Below are positions 8,416 to 17,962 of a stretch of 64,000 bases of DNA, one piece after another (positions within the stretch are counted from its first letter, which is position 1; each line of letters opens with the position of its first letter). The DNA is taken from NCBI RefSeq assembly GCF_036227205.1, contig NZ_CP109442.1, positions 9,176,001 to 9,240,000 of the forward strand, in the 5' to 3' direction. A program made the translations under genes and the position numbers. The stretch comes from Amycolatopsis sp. NBC_01480 (GTDB taxonomy: Bacteria > Actinomycetota > Actinomycetes > Mycobacteriales > Pseudonocardiaceae). The notes beneath the pieces were generated by a model. That model was given only the letters and a program-made list of their open reading frames with translations, was not told the DNA's origin and did not search any database.

Positions 8416-9597
8416 TCACCGGGCCAGCTCCCGGTCCGCGGCGACGACGCGTCGCGGGTCGGCGGCAATCGCCGTCTCGTACACCCGCAGCACCTGCGTG
8501 ACCACCACCGACCAGTCGTACGCGATCACCCGCTCCCCCGCCGCCGCGGCCAGCGACGCGCGTCGCGCGGGGTCGCCGAGCAGCTCACGCAGACCGTCCG
8601 CGAGCGAGGCGGGATCGGCGGTCCCGGCGAGCATGCCGGCCGTGCCGTCGTCGAGCACCCGGCGGAACGAGTCGAGGTCGCTGGCCAGCACCGGGGTGCC
8701 CGCCGCCATGGCCTCGGTGAGGATCATGCCGAAGCTCTCGCCGCCGGTGTTCGGCGCGCAGTAGAGGTCGACGCTGCGCAGGGCGCGCGCTTTGGTCGCG
8801 TCGTCCACCTGACCCAGCAGCTCGATGTGCGGCCACAGCCGCGGGCCGGCCATCCGGCGCAGCTGGTCCGGCTCGCCGCGGCCGACCACCAGCAGCCGCA
8901 GGTCTTCGAAGTCCGGGAGCAGCCGCCGCAACGCCTCCAGCAGCACCTCCATGCCCTTGCGCGGCTCGGTGAACCGGCCGACGAACCCGACCGTGCCGCC
9001 CGCGCGCGGGTAGCCCTCCAACGGGACGGCGCGGCTGAAGAACTCGGCGTCGACGCCGTTCGGGATCTCGACCGCGTCGCCGCCCGCGTGCTCCACCTGG
9101 ACCCGGCGGGCCAGCGCGGACACCGCGATCCGCGCGGTGATCTTCTCCAGCAGCGGCCGCAGCACCGGCTGGAACGCCGAAAGCGTGCGCGAGCGGGTGG
9201 TCGCGGTGTGGAAGGTGGCGACGATCGGCCCGTCGGCGATCTTCAGCGCCAGCAGCGAAAGGCTCGGCGCGGCCGGCTCGTGCAGGTGCAGCACGTCGAA
9301 GCCGTTGTCCCGGATCCACCGGCGCACCCGGGCGTAGGACACCGGCCCGAACTGCAGCCGCGCCACCGAGCCGTTGTAGCGGACGCCGAGCGCTTTCCCG
9401 GCCGGGTGCACGAAATCCGGCAGCACGGCGTCCTCGTCGGCCGGCGCCAGCACCGAAACCTGGTGCCCGCGCTCGATCAGCGCCCGCGCCAGGTCGATCA
9501 CGTGCCCCTGCACCCCGCCCGGCACGTCGAAGGAGTACGGGCAGACGATCCCGATCTTCAGCCCGCGCCTCTGTTCTCGTCCCTGGCCCCCCGCCAC
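8416..9597 (-). CDS. pimA: Phosphatidylinositol alpha-mannosyltransferase PimA
   Basis: About 393 aa, GT4 (GT-B fold). The N-terminus KIGIVCPYSFDVPGGVQGHV is the PimA membrane/PI-binding start. The GDP-mannose site is visible as VGFVGRFTEPRKGMEVL and GGESFGMILTEAMAAGTPVL. It transfers the first mannose from GDP-Man to the inositol of phosphatidylinositol at the inner leaflet. Gene order thrS-HIT-pgsA-acyltransferase-pimA supports the assignment. No ATG precedes the conserved start; GTG 9597 lies just beyond the upstream stop, and GTG 9630 (29-base overlap) is the alternative. Confidence 0.9.
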   Translation of the reverse strand: MAGGQGREQRRGLKIGIVCPYSFDVPGGVQGHVIDLARALIERGHQVSVLAPADEDAVLPDFVHPAGKALGVRYNGSVARLQFGPVSYARVRRWIRDNGFDVLHLHEPAAPSLSLLALKIADGPIVATFHTATTRSRTLSAFQPVLRPLLEKITARIAVSALARRVQVEHAGGDAVEIPNGVDAEFFSRAVPLEGYPRAGGTVGFVGRFTEPRKGMEVLLEALRRLLPDFEDLRLLVVGRGEPDQLRRMAGPRLWPHIELLGQVDDATKARALRSVDLYCAPNTGGESFGMILTEAMAAGTPVLASDLDSFRRVLDDGTAGMLAGTADPASLADGLRELLGDPARRASLAAAAGERVIAYDWSVVVTQVLRVYETAIAADPRRVVAADRELAR

Positions 9598-9601
9598 CGG
9601 T

Positions 9602-10531
9602 TCAGCTCGCCGCTTCTTCAAGACCGGCACTGTCGGCGCTTTCGCCCGCCTCGAGGTCGGAAAGCCAGAACTTCTGCAGCATGTGCCAGTCCGCCGGGTG
9701 CGCGGCGATGTCGCCGGCGAAGACGTCGGCCAGCGCCTGCGTGGCCGCCGGCACCTCGGCGCGGGCGGTGACCCGGATGCGCGGGTGCACCCGCATCTGC
9801 CAGCCGTCCTCGGTGAACCACGAGCCGACCGGCAGGAGCGCCGCGCCGGTGGTGGCCGCGAGCCGCGCCGGGCCGGCCGGCATCCGCGCGCGGTCGCCGA
9901 AGAACTTCACCGGCAGGCCGCTCGCGGTCAGGTCCCGGTCGCCGACCAGGCAGACCACCTTGTTCTCCCGCAACCGTTTCAGCAGCACGCGCATCGCGGC
10001 GCTGTCGCCGGTCAACGGGACGATCTCGAACCCCAGCGACTCGCGGAAAGCCACGAAACGGCGGTACACCGACTCCGGCTCCAGCCGCTCGACCACCGTG
10101 GTGAAGCTGCCCAGGTAGTCCGCCATCCAGACGCCCGCGGCGTCCCAGTTGCCGCTGTGCGGCAGGGCGCACACGGCGCCGTTGCCCTCGGCCAGCGCGG
10201 CGTCGATGTTCTCGACGCCGGTGATCTTGGCGCCCACCTTGCCGATCACCGTGTCCCGGTCCATCGCGGGCAGGCGGAAGGTCTCGTACCAGTAGCGCGC
10301 GTACGAGCGCATGGCCTGGCGGACCAGCTCGTCCAGCTCCGTCTCGTCGGCCTGCGGCACCACGCGCGCGAGGTTGGCGCGCAGCTGGCGCACCCCGCCG
10401 CCGCCCCGGCGCACGGCGACGTCCGCGCCGAGGCCGAACAGCATCGCCCCCAGCGACTCCGGCAGCCGGCGGGTGAGGCTCCAGCCCGCCGCGTAACCGA
10501 ACTCGCCGAGCCGCCGGGACAGCGCGCTCAC
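9602..10531 (-). CDS. Phosphatidylinositol mannoside acyltransferase (LpxL/HtrB family)
   Basis: 309 aa. The acyltransferase motif PHSGNWD (H-x4-D) sits at about residue 120, followed by VCLVGDRDLTASGLPVKFFG and a C-terminal RIRVTARAEVP segment. In mycobacteria the equivalent enzyme (PatA) palmitoylates the mannose of PIM1 on the cytoplasmic face. GTG 10531 overlaps the pgsA stop by four bases (GTGA), which fixes the start and shows translational coupling. Confidence 0.9.
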   Translation of the reverse strand: MSALSRRLGEFGYAAGWSLTRRLPESLGAMLFGLGADVAVRRGGGGVRQLRANLARVVPQADETELDELVRQAMRSYARYWYETFRLPAMDRDTVIGKVGAKITGVENIDAALAEGNGAVCALPHSGNWDAAGVWMADYLGSFTTVVERLEPESVYRRFVAFRESLGFEIVPLTGDSAAMRVLLKRLRENKVVCLVGDRDLTASGLPVKFFGDRARMPAGPARLAATTGAALLPVGSWFTEDGWQMRVHPRIRVTARAEVPAATQALADVFAGDIAAHPADWHMLQKFWLSDLEAGESADSAGLEEAAS

Positions 10532-11244
10532 GGCTGCGCCCCGCCCGGCTGCACGTCGCCGGCCAGCGGCGCCTGCGGTCCGGCGTCCGGCGACGCGGGT
10601 GGTTCCGCGGATTCCGCCGTCTCCGCGGCCTGGCGGGCGGCGACGGCGCGGGCGGCCTTCGCGACCGCGGCGGCCCGCTGGATCAGCGTGACCGCCGAGA
10701 GCACCGCGAGCAGCCAGAGGGTGATCTCCACGGTCCACGGCACGCCGAGGCCGTGCAGCCCGGTGCCGACGAGCGCGATGATCAGCCGCTCGGCCCGCTC
10801 GATCAGGCCGCCGTCGGCCTCCAGCCCGGACGCCTCGGCGCGCGCCTTGACGTACGAGATCACCTGGGCGAGCACCAGGCAGATCAGCGCGGCGGCCGCG
10901 GCCCGGTTGTTGTGGTCCACCACGAAGCACCACCAGGCGATGGCGGCGAACAGCGCGCCGTCCACCAGCCGGTCGCAGGTCGCGTCGAGCACGGCGCCGA
11001 ACGGGGTGCCGTAGCCGCGGGCCCTGGCCATGGCGCCGTCGAGGAGGTCCAGCATGGCGAACCCCCACACGGTGAAGGTCCCCCACAGCAGCAGCCCCTG
11101 CGGGAAGAAGGCGAGCGCGCACGCGACGGCACCCGCGGTGCCGATCACGGTCATCGCGTTGGGGGTCAGTCCGGCCCGGACCAGCGTCCGGCCGATGGGA
11201 TCGGTGACGCGGGAGACTGAGGCACGGGCGAAAATATTGAGCAT
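10528..11244 (-). CDS. pgsA: CDP-alcohol phosphatidyltransferase, phosphatidylinositol phosphate synthase
   Basis: 238 aa with about six membrane helices. The CDP-alcohol phosphotransferase signature is complete: DLLDGAMARARGYGTPFGAV followed by LDATCDR (D-x2-DG-x2-AR-x8-G-x3-D-x3-D). In this locus the enzyme makes phosphatidylinositol phosphate from CDP-diacylglycerol and inositol phosphate, the substrate chain for PimA downstream. ATG 11244 (MLNIFARASVSR) was chosen over longer frames because family members begin there. The Ala/Pro-rich tail (about 205-238) is not conserved in the family. Confidence 0.9.
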   Translation of the reverse strand: MLNIFARASVSRVTDPIGRTLVRAGLTPNAMTVIGTAGAVACALAFFPQGLLLWGTFTVWGFAMLDLLDGAMARARGYGTPFGAVLDATCDRLVDGALFAAIAWWCFVVDHNNRAAAAALICLVLAQVISYVKARAEASGLEADGGLIERAERLIIALVGTGLHGLGVPWTVEITLWLLAVLSAVTLIQRAAAVAKAARAVAARQAAETAESAEPPASPDAGPQAPLAGDVQPGGAQP

Positions 11245-11344
11245 CTCGTCGTCTGGTGCACCTGGCTCGGGGGCGGGTGGGCGTCGAAAGCCTATCGACC
11301 CGCCCCGCGGACCCCGACGTCCCGCCCCGCGACCCGCCGGGCGA

Positions 11345-11875
11345 TCAGCCGGATTTCGGCAGTTCGACGACCGGCGCGACGAAGCCGGCCGCTGCTTCGG
11401 CGGCCTCCGCGGCCGCGCAGCGCGGCCGGAGCCGGTCCAGGATCGCGGCGCTGATCTCGCCCAAAGCGGCCACCTGCGCGGGCGAAAGCGCGTCGAACAG
11501 GCTCTCGCGCACGGCCTCGACATGGCCCGGCGCGGCCTCCTCCAGCGCGGCGAACCCGGCGTCCGTGAGCACCGCCCAGGCCCCGCGCTTGTCCGTGGGG
11601 CAGGACTCGCGCTGCACCCAGCCCTTGGCCTCCAGCCGGGCGACGGCGTGCGAGAGCCGGCTGCGCGAGGAACGCCGTACCGCGGCCAGCTCGCTCATCC
11701 GCAGCCGACGGCCTTCGGCCTCGGACAAGGAGACGAGCACCTCGTAGTAGGTGTGCGGCATGCCCGACTCGTGCTGGAGCTGGCCCTCGAGGTGCGCCTG
11801 CAACATGGTGGTGGCCATGGAGAAGTCGCGCCAGACTTGCTGCTCGGCGCCGGAAAGCCATCGAGGTTCGGACAT
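11345..11875 (-). CDS. MarR family transcriptional regulator
   Basis: 176 aa winged-helix regulator: MSELAAVRRSSRSRLSHAVARL is the recognition helix and KRGAWAVLTDAG the wing. Helical dimerisation segments lie at both ends. It sits between the HIT gene and pgsA, 100 bases upstream of pgsA on the same strand. In mycobacteria HIT and pgsA are adjacent, so this is an insertion relative to that order. Whether it controls the PIM genes is unknown. Confidence 0.88.
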   Translation of the reverse strand: MSEPRWLSGAEQQVWRDFSMATTMLQAHLEGQLQHESGMPHTYYEVLVSLSEAEGRRLRMSELAAVRRSSRSRLSHAVARLEAKGWVQRESCPTDKRGAWAVLTDAGFAALEEAAPGHVEAVRESLFDALSPAQVAALGEISAAILDRLRPRCAAAEAAEAAAGFVAPVVELPKSG

Positions 11876-11972
11876 GACCCCATTCTACCCCTGATTGAGG
11901 ACTCAATTACCTGCTCGCGAGCGGCCGCGCCGGTGAGCACCGTCATCGCCGGTCACGAGGCCGCAGCGGGAG

Positions 11973-12521
11973 TCACCAGGCGTCGGCGAGCAGTTTCCGG
12001 GTCTCGCCCAGCAGCTGCGGCAGCACCTTCGTGTGCCCGATCACCGGCATGAAGTTCGCGTCCCCGCCCCAGCGCGGCACCAGGTGCTGGTGCAGGTGCG
12101 CCGCGATGCCCGCGCCGGCGATCACGCCCTGGTTCATGCCGATGTTGAACCCGTGCGCCGCCGAGACCACCCGCACCACCCGCATCGCGTGCCGGGTGAA
12201 CTCGGCCAGCTCACGGGTCTCCTCGACGGTCAGCTCGGTGTAGTCCGCCACGTGCCGGTACGGCACCACCATCAGGTGACCGGGGTTGTACGGGTACAGG
12301 TTCAGCAGCGCGTACACCGTTTCGCCGCGCGCCAGCACCAGCCCGGTCTCGTCGTCGAGGCTGGGGATGCGGCAGAACGGGCAGCCGTCCGCCTCGTCGT
12401 CGTCCGGCTTGTCCTGGCCCTTGATGTAGGCCATCCGGTGCGGGGTCCACAGGCGCTGCAACGCGTCCGGGACCCCGGCGCCGTCCTGCTCGACGAGTTC
12501 CGGGCCGTCCGGGCCGCTCAC
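11973..12521 (-). CDS. HIT domain nucleotide hydrolase/phosphorylase
   Basis: 182 aa. The histidine triad [10 protein letters not shown] is at about residue 150 and a CPFC motif near residue 45 suggests a structural zinc. Mycobacterial Rv2613c at the same position is an AP4A phosphorylase, which is the likeliest activity. GTG 12521 overlaps the thrS stop by four bases, so the two are translated together. The N-terminal 40 residues are a linker rich in Asp/Gly. Confidence 0.9.
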   Translation of the reverse strand: MSGPDGPELVEQDGAGVPDALQRLWTPHRMAYIKGQDKPDDDEADGCPFCRIPSLDDETGLVLARGETVYALLNLYPYNPGHLMVVPYRHVADYTELTVEETRELAEFTRHAMRVVRVVSAAHGFNIGMNQGVIAGAGIAAHLHQHLVPRWGGDANFMPVIGHTKVLPQLLGETRKLLADAW

Positions 12522-14545
12522 CGCAGGATCGCCTCCACGGCGTCGGCGCTCGGCGAGGCGTTCTCGCGGCGGGCCACCCATTCGGCGATCGCCTCGACCG
12601 CGGTGTCCACCGCGACCCCGTTGATCTGGCCGCCGTCGCGGAACCGGAACGACACCGCGCCGGCCTCCGCGTCCTTGGCGCCGGCCAGCAGCATGAACGG
12701 CACCTTCTGCGTGGTGTGCGTGCGGATCTTCTTCTGCATCCGGTCGTCGCTCGCGTCGGTCTCCACGCGGATTCCCTTGGCGCGCAACGCCTTCTCCACG
12801 CCCTGGAGGAACTCGACCTGGTCGGCGGTGATCGGGATGCCGACCACCTGCACCGGCGAGAGCCAGGCCGGGAACGCGCCCGCGTAGTGCTCGGTCAGCA
12901 CGCCGAAGAACCGCTCGATCGAGCCGAACAGCGCGCGGTGGATCATCACCGGCCGCTGGCGCGAGCCGTCCGGGGCGGTGTACTCCAGCTCGAACCGCTT
13001 GTTCTGGTTGAAGTCCAGCTGGATCGTGGACATCTGCCAGGTGCGGCCGATCGCGTCCTTGGCCTGCACGGAGATCTTCGGGCCGTAGAACGCCGCGCCG
13101 CCCGGGTCCGGCACCAGCTCGAGGCCGGAGTCGACGGCGGCCTGCCGCAGCGTCTCGGTGGCCTCCTCCCACTCCCAGTCCTCGCCGATGAACTTCTCCG
13201 AGTCGCCGCGGGTGGACAGCTCGAGGTAGAAGTCCGAGAGGCCGTAGTCGGCCAGCAGGTCGAGTACGAACTTGAGCAGGGACCGGAGCTCGCCCGGCAT
13301 CTGCTCCTTGGTGCAGTAGATGTGCGAGTCGTCCATGGTCAGGCCGCGCACCCGGGTGAGGCCGTGCACCACGCCCGACTTCTCGTACCGGTACACGGTG
13401 CCGAACTCGAACAGCCGCAGCGGCAGCTCCCGGTACGACCGGCCGCGCGAGCGGTAGATCAGGTTGTGCATCGGGCAGTTCATGGCCTTGAGGTAGTAGT
13501 CCTCGTCGTCGAACTTGACCGGCGGGAACATGGTGTCCGCGTAGTACGGCAGGTGGCCCGAGGTGTGGAACAGCTCGCCCTTGCTGATGTGCGGGGTGTT
13601 CACGAACTCGTAGCCGGCCTCTTCGTGGCGGCGGCGCGAGTAGGTCTCCAGCTCCCGGCGGATGATGCCGCCCTTGGGGTGGAACACCGGCAGCCCCGAG
13701 CCGATCTCCTCGGGGAAGGAGAACAGGTCCAGCTCGGCGCCGAGGCGGCGGTGGTCGCGGCGCTCGGCCTCGGCGATCCGCTCCAGGTAGGCCTCCTGGG
13801 CCTCGCCCGACTCCCACGCGGTGCCGTAGATCCGCTGCAGCTGCGGGTTCTTCTCGCTGCCGCGCCAGTACGCGGCGGCCACCCGGGTCAGCTTGAACGC
13901 GGGGATGAACTTGGTGGTGGGCACGTGCGGGCCGCGGCAGAGGTCGCTCCACACGCGCTCCTTGGTGCGCGGGTCGAGGTTGTCGTAGCTGGTCAGCTCG
14001 CCGCCGCCGACCTCCATCACCTCGCTGGTGTCCACATCGGACTTGAGGTCGACCAGCTCCAGCTTGAACGGCTCGTCGGCCAGTTCCTTCTTCGCCTCGT
14101 CGACCGAGCCGAAGACGCGGCGCGAGAACTGCTGGGCGCCCTTGACGATCTGCTTCATCCGCTTCTCGAGCGCCTGCAGGTCTTCGGGCGTGAACGGCTT
14201 GTCGACCGCGAAGTCGTAGTAGAAGCCGTCCCGCACCGGCGGCCCGATGCCGAGCTTGGCGTCCGGGAACTCCTGCTGCACGGCCTGGGCGAGCACGTGC
14301 GCGGCCGAGTGGCGGATCACGCTGCGGCCGTCTTCGGTGCTGGCGGCGACCGCCTCCACCTGGGCCTCGGCCTCCGGGGTCCAGGCGAGGTCGCGCAGCT
14401 TGCCCTCGGCGTCGCGGACCACCACGACGGTGTCCGGGCCCTTGGTCGGCAGGCCCGCTTCGCGGACCGCGGCTCCCGCCGTAGTGCCCGCCGGTACCAC
14501 CACGCGCGGGGCGGGTGCTGAGGCGGCTGACGGCGGATGCGACAC
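12518..14545 (-). CDS. thrS: Threonyl-tRNA synthetase
   Basis: 675 aa, full length. TGS domain (about 12-75), editing domain with [13 protein letters not shown] (HxxxH), class II catalytic core ([13 protein letters not shown] with the zinc cysteine, then [19 protein letters not shown]) and anticodon domain (VQVVGIPIT onward). The start is GTG 14545, with AGAAGGAG about seven bases upstream. The gene leads the leftward HIT-pgsA-pimA run. I see no obvious T-box in the short leader before it. Confidence 0.96.
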   Translation of the reverse strand: MSHPPSAASAPAPRVVVPAGTTAGAAVREAGLPTKGPDTVVVVRDAEGKLRDLAWTPEAEAQVEAVAASTEDGRSVIRHSAAHVLAQAVQQEFPDAKLGIGPPVRDGFYYDFAVDKPFTPEDLQALEKRMKQIVKGAQQFSRRVFGSVDEAKKELADEPFKLELVDLKSDVDTSEVMEVGGGELTSYDNLDPRTKERVWSDLCRGPHVPTTKFIPAFKLTRVAAAYWRGSEKNPQLQRIYGTAWESGEAQEAYLERIAEAERRDHRRLGAELDLFSFPEEIGSGLPVFHPKGGIIRRELETYSRRRHEEAGYEFVNTPHISKGELFHTSGHLPYYADTMFPPVKFDDEDYYLKAMNCPMHNLIYRSRGRSYRELPLRLFEFGTVYRYEKSGVVHGLTRVRGLTMDDSHIYCTKEQMPGELRSLLKFVLDLLADYGLSDFYLELSTRGDSEKFIGEDWEWEEATETLRQAAVDSGLELVPDPGGAAFYGPKISVQAKDAIGRTWQMSTIQLDFNQNKRFELEYTAPDGSRQRPVMIHRALFGSIERFFGVLTEHYAGAFPAWLSPVQVVGIPITADQVEFLQGVEKALRAKGIRVETDASDDRMQKKIRTHTTQKVPFMLLAGAKDAEAGAVSFRFRDGGQINGVAVDTAVEAIAEWVARRENASPSADAVEAILR

Positions 14546-14652
14546 GATCGTGCTCCTTCTGGGGCGGTGGCTTGTGCAGCGTGACGAGGATGACTTTCGT
14601 CGATGCTAGCCGTCGGCCTCCGGCGGCCTGACAGGCGTCGGCGCAAAACACG

Positions 14653-14688
14653 GCGGAGGCCGCCTCGCCGGTGCGAGGCGGCCTCCGC
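14653..14688. terminator. Strong hairpin terminator after the nitroreductase gene
   Basis: A perfect 16-bp stem (14653-14668 with 14673-14688) with a CGGT loop lies 15 bases beyond the nitroreductase stop and about 100 bases before thrS. On the - strand it separates the two genes. Confidence 0.8.
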
Positions 14689-14703
14689 GGGCCGAACGGT
14701 GGT

Positions 14704-15318
14704 TCAGAGGGTCTCGACGACCTGCTCGAACTCGAGCCGCGGCAGGCGGTCGAACCACGGGTTCTCACCGGGCTTGCCGACGTTCACCACGACCAGCGAG
14801 CGCCAGTTGTTCTCGCCGAAGAACTCGCGGTCGACACCGGCGGCGTCGAACCCGGTCATCGGGCCGGCGGCCAGGCCGGCGGCGCGGACGCCGATGATGA
14901 AGTAGCCGACCTGCAGCAGCGAGTTCAGCTTCGAGAACTCCACGCGGCCGGACTCCTCGGCGAACATGTCCTTCACGCCGGGGTTGTGCGGGAAGACCTG
15001 CGGGATGTTCTCGTGGAAGTCGACGTCGGCGGCCAGGATCACGGTCAGCGGGGCGGATTCGGTCTTGGCGCGGTTGCCCTCGGCCAGGTGCGGCACCAGG
15101 CGGCGGCGCGCCTCGTCGGTGCGCAGCACGAGCGCGCGCAGCGGCTGGGTGTTCATCGAGGTCGGGGCCCACTTGACGAGGTCGTAGATCGCGCGGACCT
15201 GCTCGTCGGTCACCGGCTCATCGCTGAAGCTGTTGGCGGTGCGGGCTTCGCGGAACAGGAGGTCCTGGATCTCGGCGGGCACCTGCAGTTCCTCGGCGGA
15301 TTCAGCGAATGTGGTCAT
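14704..15318 (-). CDS. Nitroreductase family protein, RutE/HadB-like malonic semialdehyde reductase
   Basis: 204 aa FMN-dependent nitroreductase fold. ARTANSFSDEPV and WAPTSMNTQPLRALVL near the N-terminus are typical of the RutE/HadB subgroup, as are GVKDMFAEESGR and GPMTGFDAAGVDREFF. The family reduces malonic semialdehyde or small nitro/quinone compounds with NAD(P)H. No pyrimidine (rut) genes are adjacent, so the substrate is open. ATG 15318 has GGAAGGAA nearby upstream. Confidence 0.88.
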   Translation of the reverse strand: MTTFAESAEELQVPAEIQDLLFREARTANSFSDEPVTDEQVRAIYDLVKWAPTSMNTQPLRALVLRTDEARRRLVPHLAEGNRAKTESAPLTVILAADVDFHENIPQVFPHNPGVKDMFAEESGRVEFSKLNSLLQVGYFIIGVRAAGLAAGPMTGFDAAGVDREFFGENNWRSLVVVNVGKPGENPWFDRLPRLEFEQVVETL

Positions 15319-15429
15319 CGGTATGGGGTTCCTTCCGTGCTGTTCACCTTCTCCCCCTCCAACCTTGTTGAGCGTTTGACTATTTCCGGAGTTGATCGTG
15401 TCCTGGGCCACAGTCCCCGCCAGGGCACG

Positions 15430-15464
15430 AAAAAGCGGCCGCCGGCCCGGAGGTCGGCGGCCGC
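15430..15464 (-). terminator. Rho-independent terminator of the sugar transferase gene
   Basis: A 10-bp perfect stem (15435-15444 with 15455-15464) followed on the - strand by a run of five T. It sits 22 bases after the stop of the leftward sugar transferase gene. Confidence 0.8.
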
Positions 15465-15485
15465 GCGAAGGCCTCGCGGGACAGC

Positions 15486-17006
15486 TCAGTAGGCGCCCTG
15501 GCCGGCGACGACGGCACGGAAGGTCTTCCAGAGGATCAGCAGGTCGAGCGCCAGCGACCAGTCCTCCACGTAACGCAGGTCGAGCCGAATGCTCTCGGCC
15601 CAGGTGAGGTCGCTGCGGCCGGAGACCTGCCACAGCCCGGTCAGCCCCGGCTTCACGAGCAGGCGGCGGCGCGCGTCCGGCGCGTACTTCTTCGTCTCCT
15701 CCGGCAGCGGCGGCCGGGGGCCGACGAGCGACATGCGCCCGCCCAGCACGTTGAACAGCTGCGGCAGCTCGTCCAGCGAGTACCGGCGGAGCAGGCCGCC
15801 GACCCGCGTGACGCGGGGGTCGCGCTTGAGCTTGAAGAGCGGGCCGGCGCCTTCGTTGTCCCGCTCCAGCCGCTGCCGGATCCGGTCGGCGTCCGGGACC
15901 ATGGTGCGGAACTTCAGCATGGTGAAGCTCTCGCCGTCCTTGCCGATGCGGCGCTGCTTGTAGACGATCGGCCCGTGGTCGCCCAGCTTCACGGCCAGCG
16001 CGATCACCAGCAGCAGCGGCGAGAACAGCGTCAGCAGGAAGGCCGCGCCACAGCGGTCGACGACCTCTTTCACGAAGCGGTGGCCGCCGGTGAACATCGG
16101 CGCGGTGACCCGCAGCAGCGGCATGCCGAGCACCCCGGTGACGTTCAGCCGCGGCCCGGCCACCTCCATCAGCACCGGCGCCACGACCATCTCCGCCGAC
16201 GTGCCCTCCAGGTCCCAGGCCAGGCGCTGCAGCCGCTGCGGTGTCCAGTACTGGTCGCCGGTGATGGCGACGACGCGGTAGCCGCCGCGGCGCACGTGCC
16301 GCGACAGCTCCTCGAGCCGCCCGACCACCGGGACGCCGTCGACCTCGCCGCTGTCCCGGTCCTCGCCGGTCCCGCTGAAGGTGCAGACCGCCTCGACCCG
16401 CCAGCCGACGTGGGCCTCGGACTTCGTGCGCGCGATCAGGTCGGCCACCGTCGCCGGGCTGCCCGCCGCCATCACCGGCAGCAGGCAGAGCCCGCGCCGG
16501 CGCCGGCGGTGCAGCACCTGGCGGAGCAGATACCGTTGGGGGAAGGCGAAAAGCGCGATCACCGGCACCACGATGAACACCCACGGCTGCACGTCCAGCG
16601 CCCGGAAGAGCAGCCCGCCGAGCGCCACGAGGACCGCCGCGGTGATGAGGCCCCGCCCGAGCGTCCGGTACTCCTCGGGCCCTTCGCCGAGCACCCGCTG
16701 GCTCCAGGCGCGGCTGACCGGCAGCGAGCAGAGCACCGCAAGGGCCGTGCCGAACGCGTGCATGTCCTGGGGCGCCACGCGGCCGATGACAAACGCGCTC
16801 ACCCCGATCACCACGAACGCGGCGAGCACGTCGCTGGCGATCACCCAGGTCCGGTACCGCTTCTCCCAGGCCGCCGGATGCGTTTTCGAGGTGTCCTGCT
16901 CCACGGATTCCGCGGCGGGCGCGGGCGATGGCCCCGGGATCGCCCGGAGGTCGATGTGCGGCGGCGGTTCACTGACCGTGGACGAGGGCCGCACCGACTC
17001 TTCCAT
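15486..17006 (-). CDS. Exopolysaccharide polyprenyl glycosylphosphotransferase (WbaP/CpsE type)
   Basis: 506 aa. Four N-terminal membrane helices (about 55-165), a nucleotide-binding-like middle domain, one further helix (about 295-320) and the C-terminal bacterial sugar transferase domain. Signatures: MLKFRTMVPDAD, RRYSLDELPQLFNVL, SLVGPRPPLP and KPGLTGLWQVSGRS. It transfers a sugar-1-phosphate from UDP-sugar to undecaprenyl phosphate, the first step of a surface polysaccharide. No other polysaccharide genes adjoin, so it is an orphan initiator here. It has a long low-GC upstream region. Confidence 0.92.
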   Translation of the reverse strand: MEESVRPSSTVSEPPPHIDLRAIPGPSPAPAAESVEQDTSKTHPAAWEKRYRTWVIASDVLAAFVVIGVSAFVIGRVAPQDMHAFGTALAVLCSLPVSRAWSQRVLGEGPEEYRTLGRGLITAAVLVALGGLLFRALDVQPWVFIVVPVIALFAFPQRYLLRQVLHRRRRRGLCLLPVMAAGSPATVADLIARTKSEAHVGWRVEAVCTFSGTGEDRDSGEVDGVPVVGRLEELSRHVRRGGYRVVAITGDQYWTPQRLQRLAWDLEGTSAEMVVAPVLMEVAGPRLNVTGVLGMPLLRVTAPMFTGGHRFVKEVVDRCGAAFLLTLFSPLLLVIALAVKLGDHGPIVYKQRRIGKDGESFTMLKFRTMVPDADRIRQRLERDNEGAGPLFKLKRDPRVTRVGGLLRRYSLDELPQLFNVLGGRMSLVGPRPPLPEETKKYAPDARRRLLVKPGLTGLWQVSGRSDLTWAESIRLDLRYVEDWSLALDLLILWKTFRAVVAGQGAY

Positions 17007-17842
17007 CAGACCTCCCGGAGCAAGGGTTCGAGGGCTACCGGCGACACGCTGAGTTAAGACGAATGATCACCGAAAGTGATCGTCAGCCCTACCCGATTCA
17101 GCTACCGCAGGAGTGATACACGCCAAGGTATCGGCCGCTCTCTGGGCATCGTTACAAGGATTTCCAGCCACAACCTCGGCGTCTTCCCCGCAAATGAATG
17201 CCGTGTTGATAACAGGATGATGACGATGCGTAATAAAGCGTATCCCACTAACCGCTACGGAATGTAGCCGAAATTCCACGGCCGTCCCACCTCCGAGCAG
17301 CCGCCGCCCGAACGGCCCAACCGGGCCGCGGGCTCCACAGTGGACGCCCGCCGGACTGGCGGTCCATTGTGGACTTGACCCCCGGCCGCGCGGGACCCGG
17401 TAAACCGGCTGCCAGCCGGGTGACATTCACCGTGGTCGTGTCACGAGTGCGGGTTTTCGTCAAACCTGGCCATCACCGGCGCTCCCCCGCCCGCCGCCGC
17501 CTCCACACCGCCGCCCGGCTCCGGCGACACGGAAAGAAACACTCCAGTTACCACTTCCGCCGCCTCGCGCCCGCGCTCCGTACGGCCGATCGGGTGGCTC
17601 GCGCCGCACTATGATCGAAAAAGTGGCCAGGATCACATTCAGTGCGGATTTCGGGCTTGTTAACCACGAAATCGACGCCTATCGCGACGGAAGTGTCGAG
17701 CTTTCGCGGGCCTCTCGAGACCCACTCCACAGACCGGCCACGGACTCTTGTTACCGGCCCGTAACCCCGCCCCGGGGAAGCTCGGCGTTCGGCTCTGCGG
17801 CCCGACCTGGGGAGATCACCGGATTGGCCCAGCCGGGCCCGG
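17007..17842. other. Long non-coding stretch upstream of the sugar transferase
   Basis: No protein-like frame found. The first about 220 bases are clearly lower in GC than the genome and hold a GATCAC/GTGATC hairpin (17065-17081), probably part of the leftward promoter/leader of the sugar transferase gene. Two short palindromes of the TCCACAGTGGA family lie 18 bases apart at 17334-17344 and 17363-17373. Open frames across 17400-17850 have no credible start site or domain. Confidence 0.6.
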
Positions 17843-17886
17843 AAAACACGTGAGGCCCCGGACCAGGCGGTCCGGGGCCTCACGTG
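17843..17886 (-). terminator. Terminator of tRNA-Val(CAC)
   Basis: A perfect 18-bp stem (17847-17864 with 17869-17886) with an AGGC/GCCT loop, followed on the - strand by TTTT. It begins five bases after the 3' end of the leftward tRNA. Confidence 0.9.
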
Positions 17887-17890
17887 GCAG

Positions 17891-17962
17891 TGGGCGATAC
17901 TGGGATCGAACCAGTGACCTCTTCGGTGTGAACGAAGCGCTCTCCCCCTGAGCTAATCGCCC
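17891..17962 (-). tRNA. tRNA-Val, anticodon CAC
   Basis: 72-nt cloverleaf on the - strand. The acceptor stem is GGGCGAT paired with ATCGCCC plus A. The anticodon stem CTTCG/CGAAG encloses TTCACAC, giving anticodon CAC (codon GTG). The T-arm reads CTGGTTCGATCCCAG. No encoded CCA. It faces away from the Gly-Cys-Val array 950 bases to the right, and its body is very similar to the tRNA-Val(GAC) there. Confidence 0.95.

Noticed and set aside
17400..17850. Three overlapping open frames in the long gap before tRNA-Val
   Set aside because: Low protein-like character, no ribosome sites, and the composition is not that of genes in this window.
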